This document shows positions 4,338 to 5,915 of a DNA stretch of 5,915 nucleotides, piece by piece. The translations under genes were made by a program, and so were the position numbers. The number at the start of each line of letters is the position of its first letter. Positions within the stretch are counted from its first letter, which is position 1. The notes under the pieces were generated by a model, which searched no databases, was not told the DNA's origin, and saw only the letters and a list, made by a program, of their open reading frames with translations. The DNA is from Phycisphaerales bacterium (GTDB lineage: Bacteria; Planctomycetota; Phycisphaerae; Tepidisphaerales; Tepidisphaeraceae). The stretch covers positions 1 to 5,915 of the forward strand of contig JAQGHJ010000899.1 in assembly GCA_028288905.1 (NCBI GenBank), in the 5' to 3' direction.

Positions 4338-5849
4338 ATGGCTATCAACGTTGCGGAAATCACGAGCATCCTGAAGCAGGAGATCTCGAACTTCGAGCGG
4401 TCCGCCTCCGTCAGCGAGGTCGGGACGGTGATCGAGGTCGGGGACGGCATCGCCCGGGTGTACGGGCTCGGCGGCGCGATGGCCGGCGAGCTGCTGGAGT
4501 TCGAGAACGGCACGATGGGCCAGGTGTTCAACCTGGAGGAAGAGAGCATCGGGGCCGTCATCTTCGGAGACTACCTGAAGATCAAGGAGGGCGACACGGT
4601 CAAGGCGACCGGCCGGCTGCTCGAGGTCCCGGTCGGGGACGCTGTGATCGGCCGGGTGGTGAACCCGCTCGGGCAGCCGATCGACGGCGGGCCGGCGATC
4701 CCGTCGACCGAGGTCCGTAAGATGGACATCGTCGCCCCGGGCATCGCCGCCCGGCAGCCGGTGACCGAGCCGCTCCAGACCGGGATCAAGGCGATCGACT
4801 CGATGATCCCGATCGGCCGCGGGCAGCGGGAGCTGATCATCGGCGACCGCAAGACCGGTAAGACGGCGATCGCGATCGACGCGATCATCAATCAGAAGGG
4901 CAAGGGGGTGAAGTGCTTCTACGTGGCCGTCGGCCAGAAGGAGAGCACGGTCGCCGCCATCGTCGAGGTCCTTCGGGCGAACGGGGCGATGGAGTACACG
5001 ACGGTCGTCGTCGCCAGCGCCAGCGACCCGGCCCCGCTCCAGTACATCGCCCCGTACGCCGGCACCGCAATGGCCGAGTACTTCATGTGGAAGGGCGAGG
5101 CCACCCTGTGCGTGTACGACGACCTGACGAAGCAGGCCGCCGCCTACCGCCAGCTGTCGCTGCTGCTCCGCCGCCCGCCGGGCCGCGAGGCGTACCCGGG
5201 CGACGTCTTCTACTTGCACTCCCGCCTGCTGGAGCGGGCCGTCAAGCTGAGCGCCGAGAACGGCGGCGGCTCGCTCACCGCCCTGCCGATCATCGAGACG
5301 CAGGAGGGCGAGGTGTCGGCGTACATCCCGACGAACGTCATCAGCATCACCGACGGGCAGATCTACCTCGAGCCCGACCTGTTCTTCGCCGGCGTCCGCC
5401 CGGCCGTGAACGTCGGCATCAGCGTCAGCCGCGTCGGCGGTAACGCCCAGACGAAGGCGATGAAGAAGATCGCCGGGTCGCTGAAGCTCGACCTGGCCGC
5501 CTACCGCGAACTGGAGGCCTTCGCCCAGCTCGGCACGGAGCTGGACAAGGCGACCCAGCGGCAGCTGGACCGCGGGGCCCGGCTGGTCGAGCTGCTCAAG
5601 CAGCCGCAGTTCAAGCCGCTGCCGGTCGAGCAAGAGGTGATGGCGATCTACGCCGGCACCCAAGGGTACCTCGACGACGTCCCGGTGAACCGGGTGCAGG
5701 AGTTCCAGAACGGCCTGCTCCAGTACGTCGACGCCAGCCACGCCGGCCTCCGGGAGGCGCTGGCGGCCAAGAAGGAGCTGAACGGCGAGATCGAGGGCAT
5801 GCTCAAGCAGGCCCTGAACGACTTCAAGTCGTCGGTCTGGAAGAAGTGA
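4338..5849 (+). CDS. atpA: F0F1 ATP synthase subunit alpha
   Basis: Alpha alternates with beta in the F1 hexamer and carries the non-catalytic nucleotide sites. The 503-residue product is full length. The N-terminal beta-barrel region (about 24-95) contains [14 protein letters not shown]. The nucleotide domain has the P-loop GDRKTGKT at 169-176 with Lys175, the same number as in E. coli, and the Walker B segment LCVYDDL around Asp261. The alpha-specific block [20 protein letters not shown] spans 270-289. [12 protein letters not shown] holds Arg365, the residue equivalent to E. coli Arg376 that reaches into the catalytic site. The C-terminal helical domain (about 380-503) ends in [15 protein letters not shown] run of about 11 residues present near E. 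coli residue 310 is missing here. The ATG at 4338 has GGAG at 4327-4330. Confidence 0.98.
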   Translation: MAINVAEITSILKQEISNFERSASVSEVGTVIEVGDGIARVYGLGGAMAGELLEFENGTMGQVFNLEEESIGAVIFGDYLKIKEGDTVKATGRLLEVPVGDAVIGRVVNPLGQPIDGGPAIPSTEVRKMDIVAPGIAARQPVTEPLQTGIKAIDSMIPIGRGQRELIIGDRKTGKTAIAIDAIINQKGKGVKCFYVAVGQKESTVAAIVEVLRANGAMEYTTVVVASASDPAPLQYIAPYAGTAMAEYFMWKGEATLCVYDDLTKQAAAYRQLSLLLRRPPGREAYPGDVFYLHSRLLERAVKLSAENGGGSLTALPIIETQEGEVSAYIPTNVISITDGQIYLEPDLFFAGVRPAVNVGISVSRVGGNAQTKAMKKIAGSLKLDLAAYRELEAFAQLGTELDKATQRQLDRGARLVELLKQPQFKPLPVEQEVMAIYAGTQGYLDDVPVNRVQEFQNGLLQYVDASHAGLREALAAKKELNGEIEGMLKQALNDFKSSVWKK

Positions 5850-5915
5850 CCCGACGCGCGCCGCCCTTGCCGGGCGGTCGCCGGAGGCTTGCGGACAACG
5901 AACGGGCGGGCCGGG
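5850..5915. other. Start of the spacer after atpA, with a small hairpin
   Basis: CCGCCC at 5861-5866 pairs with GGGCGG at 5872-5877 around a 5-nt loop. No T-run follows, so a factor-independent terminator is unlikely. The operon is expected to continue to atpG, but no start of that gene is visible before the window ends. Confidence 0.4.

Noticed and set aside
3543..5741. A 732-codon open frame on the minus strand opposite atpH and atpA
   Set aside because: It is antisense to two strongly conserved genes and has the biased composition (Asp, Val, Leu, Arg, Gly) of a mirror frame in GC-rich DNA. It has no recognisable domain, and one end runs through the heptad repeats.
5861..5877. Intrinsic terminator after atpA
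   Set aside because: The 6-bp stem has no following T-run, and the operon is expected to continue to atpG.

Overview
This window is the upstream part of an F-type ATP synthase (atp) operon. All recognised genes lie on the + strand in the order atpZ, an atpI-like gene, atpB (a), atpE (c), atpF (b), atpH (delta) and atpA (alpha). This is the classical bacterial order. The expected next genes (atpG, atpD, atpC) would lie beyond the right edge. The DNA is GC-rich, the coding style is rich in Ala, Gly, Arg and Asp, and the spacers carry repeats. Together with cleavable-looking signal peptides on subunits b and c, this suggests a planctomycete, probably near Gemmataceae. That assignment rests on style and memory, not on a search.

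Layout: 1-69 upstream sequence ending in a Shine-Dalgarno (SD) site; 70-336 atpZ; 411-890 atpI-like four-helix membrane protein; 891-1067 spacer with a long inverted repeat of nested palindromes; 1068-2033 atpB; 2034-2255 spacer with two kinds of 7-nt-period repeat and a GC hairpin; 2256-2615 atpE; 2616-2780 GC-rich spacer; 2781-3455 atpF; 3456-3582 spacer filled almost completely by a heptanucleotide inverted repeat; 3583-4158 atpH; 4159-4337 spacer with another heptanucleotide repeat; 4338-5849 atpA; 5850-5915 tail with a small hairpin.

How the genes work together: AtpZ and the AtpI-like protein are membrane accessory proteins usually encoded ahead of F0 and linked to c-ring assembly or ion handling. 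AtpB and the AtpE ring form the proton path. AtpF and AtpH form the peripheral stalk that holds the catalytic head, of which AtpA is the alpha subunit. Residues in AtpE point to proton rather than sodium coupling. AtpB has His and Glu exchanged between two positions relative to E. coli, the arrangement known from mitochondria.

The proteins are conventional; the unusual part is between them. Five of the six spacers are 127-222 nt long. Three of them contain tandem heptanucleotide repeats, of different sequence families, mostly arranged as inverted arms around a short core. A fourth carries an unrelated palindromic repeat. This is the main lead for something not well described.
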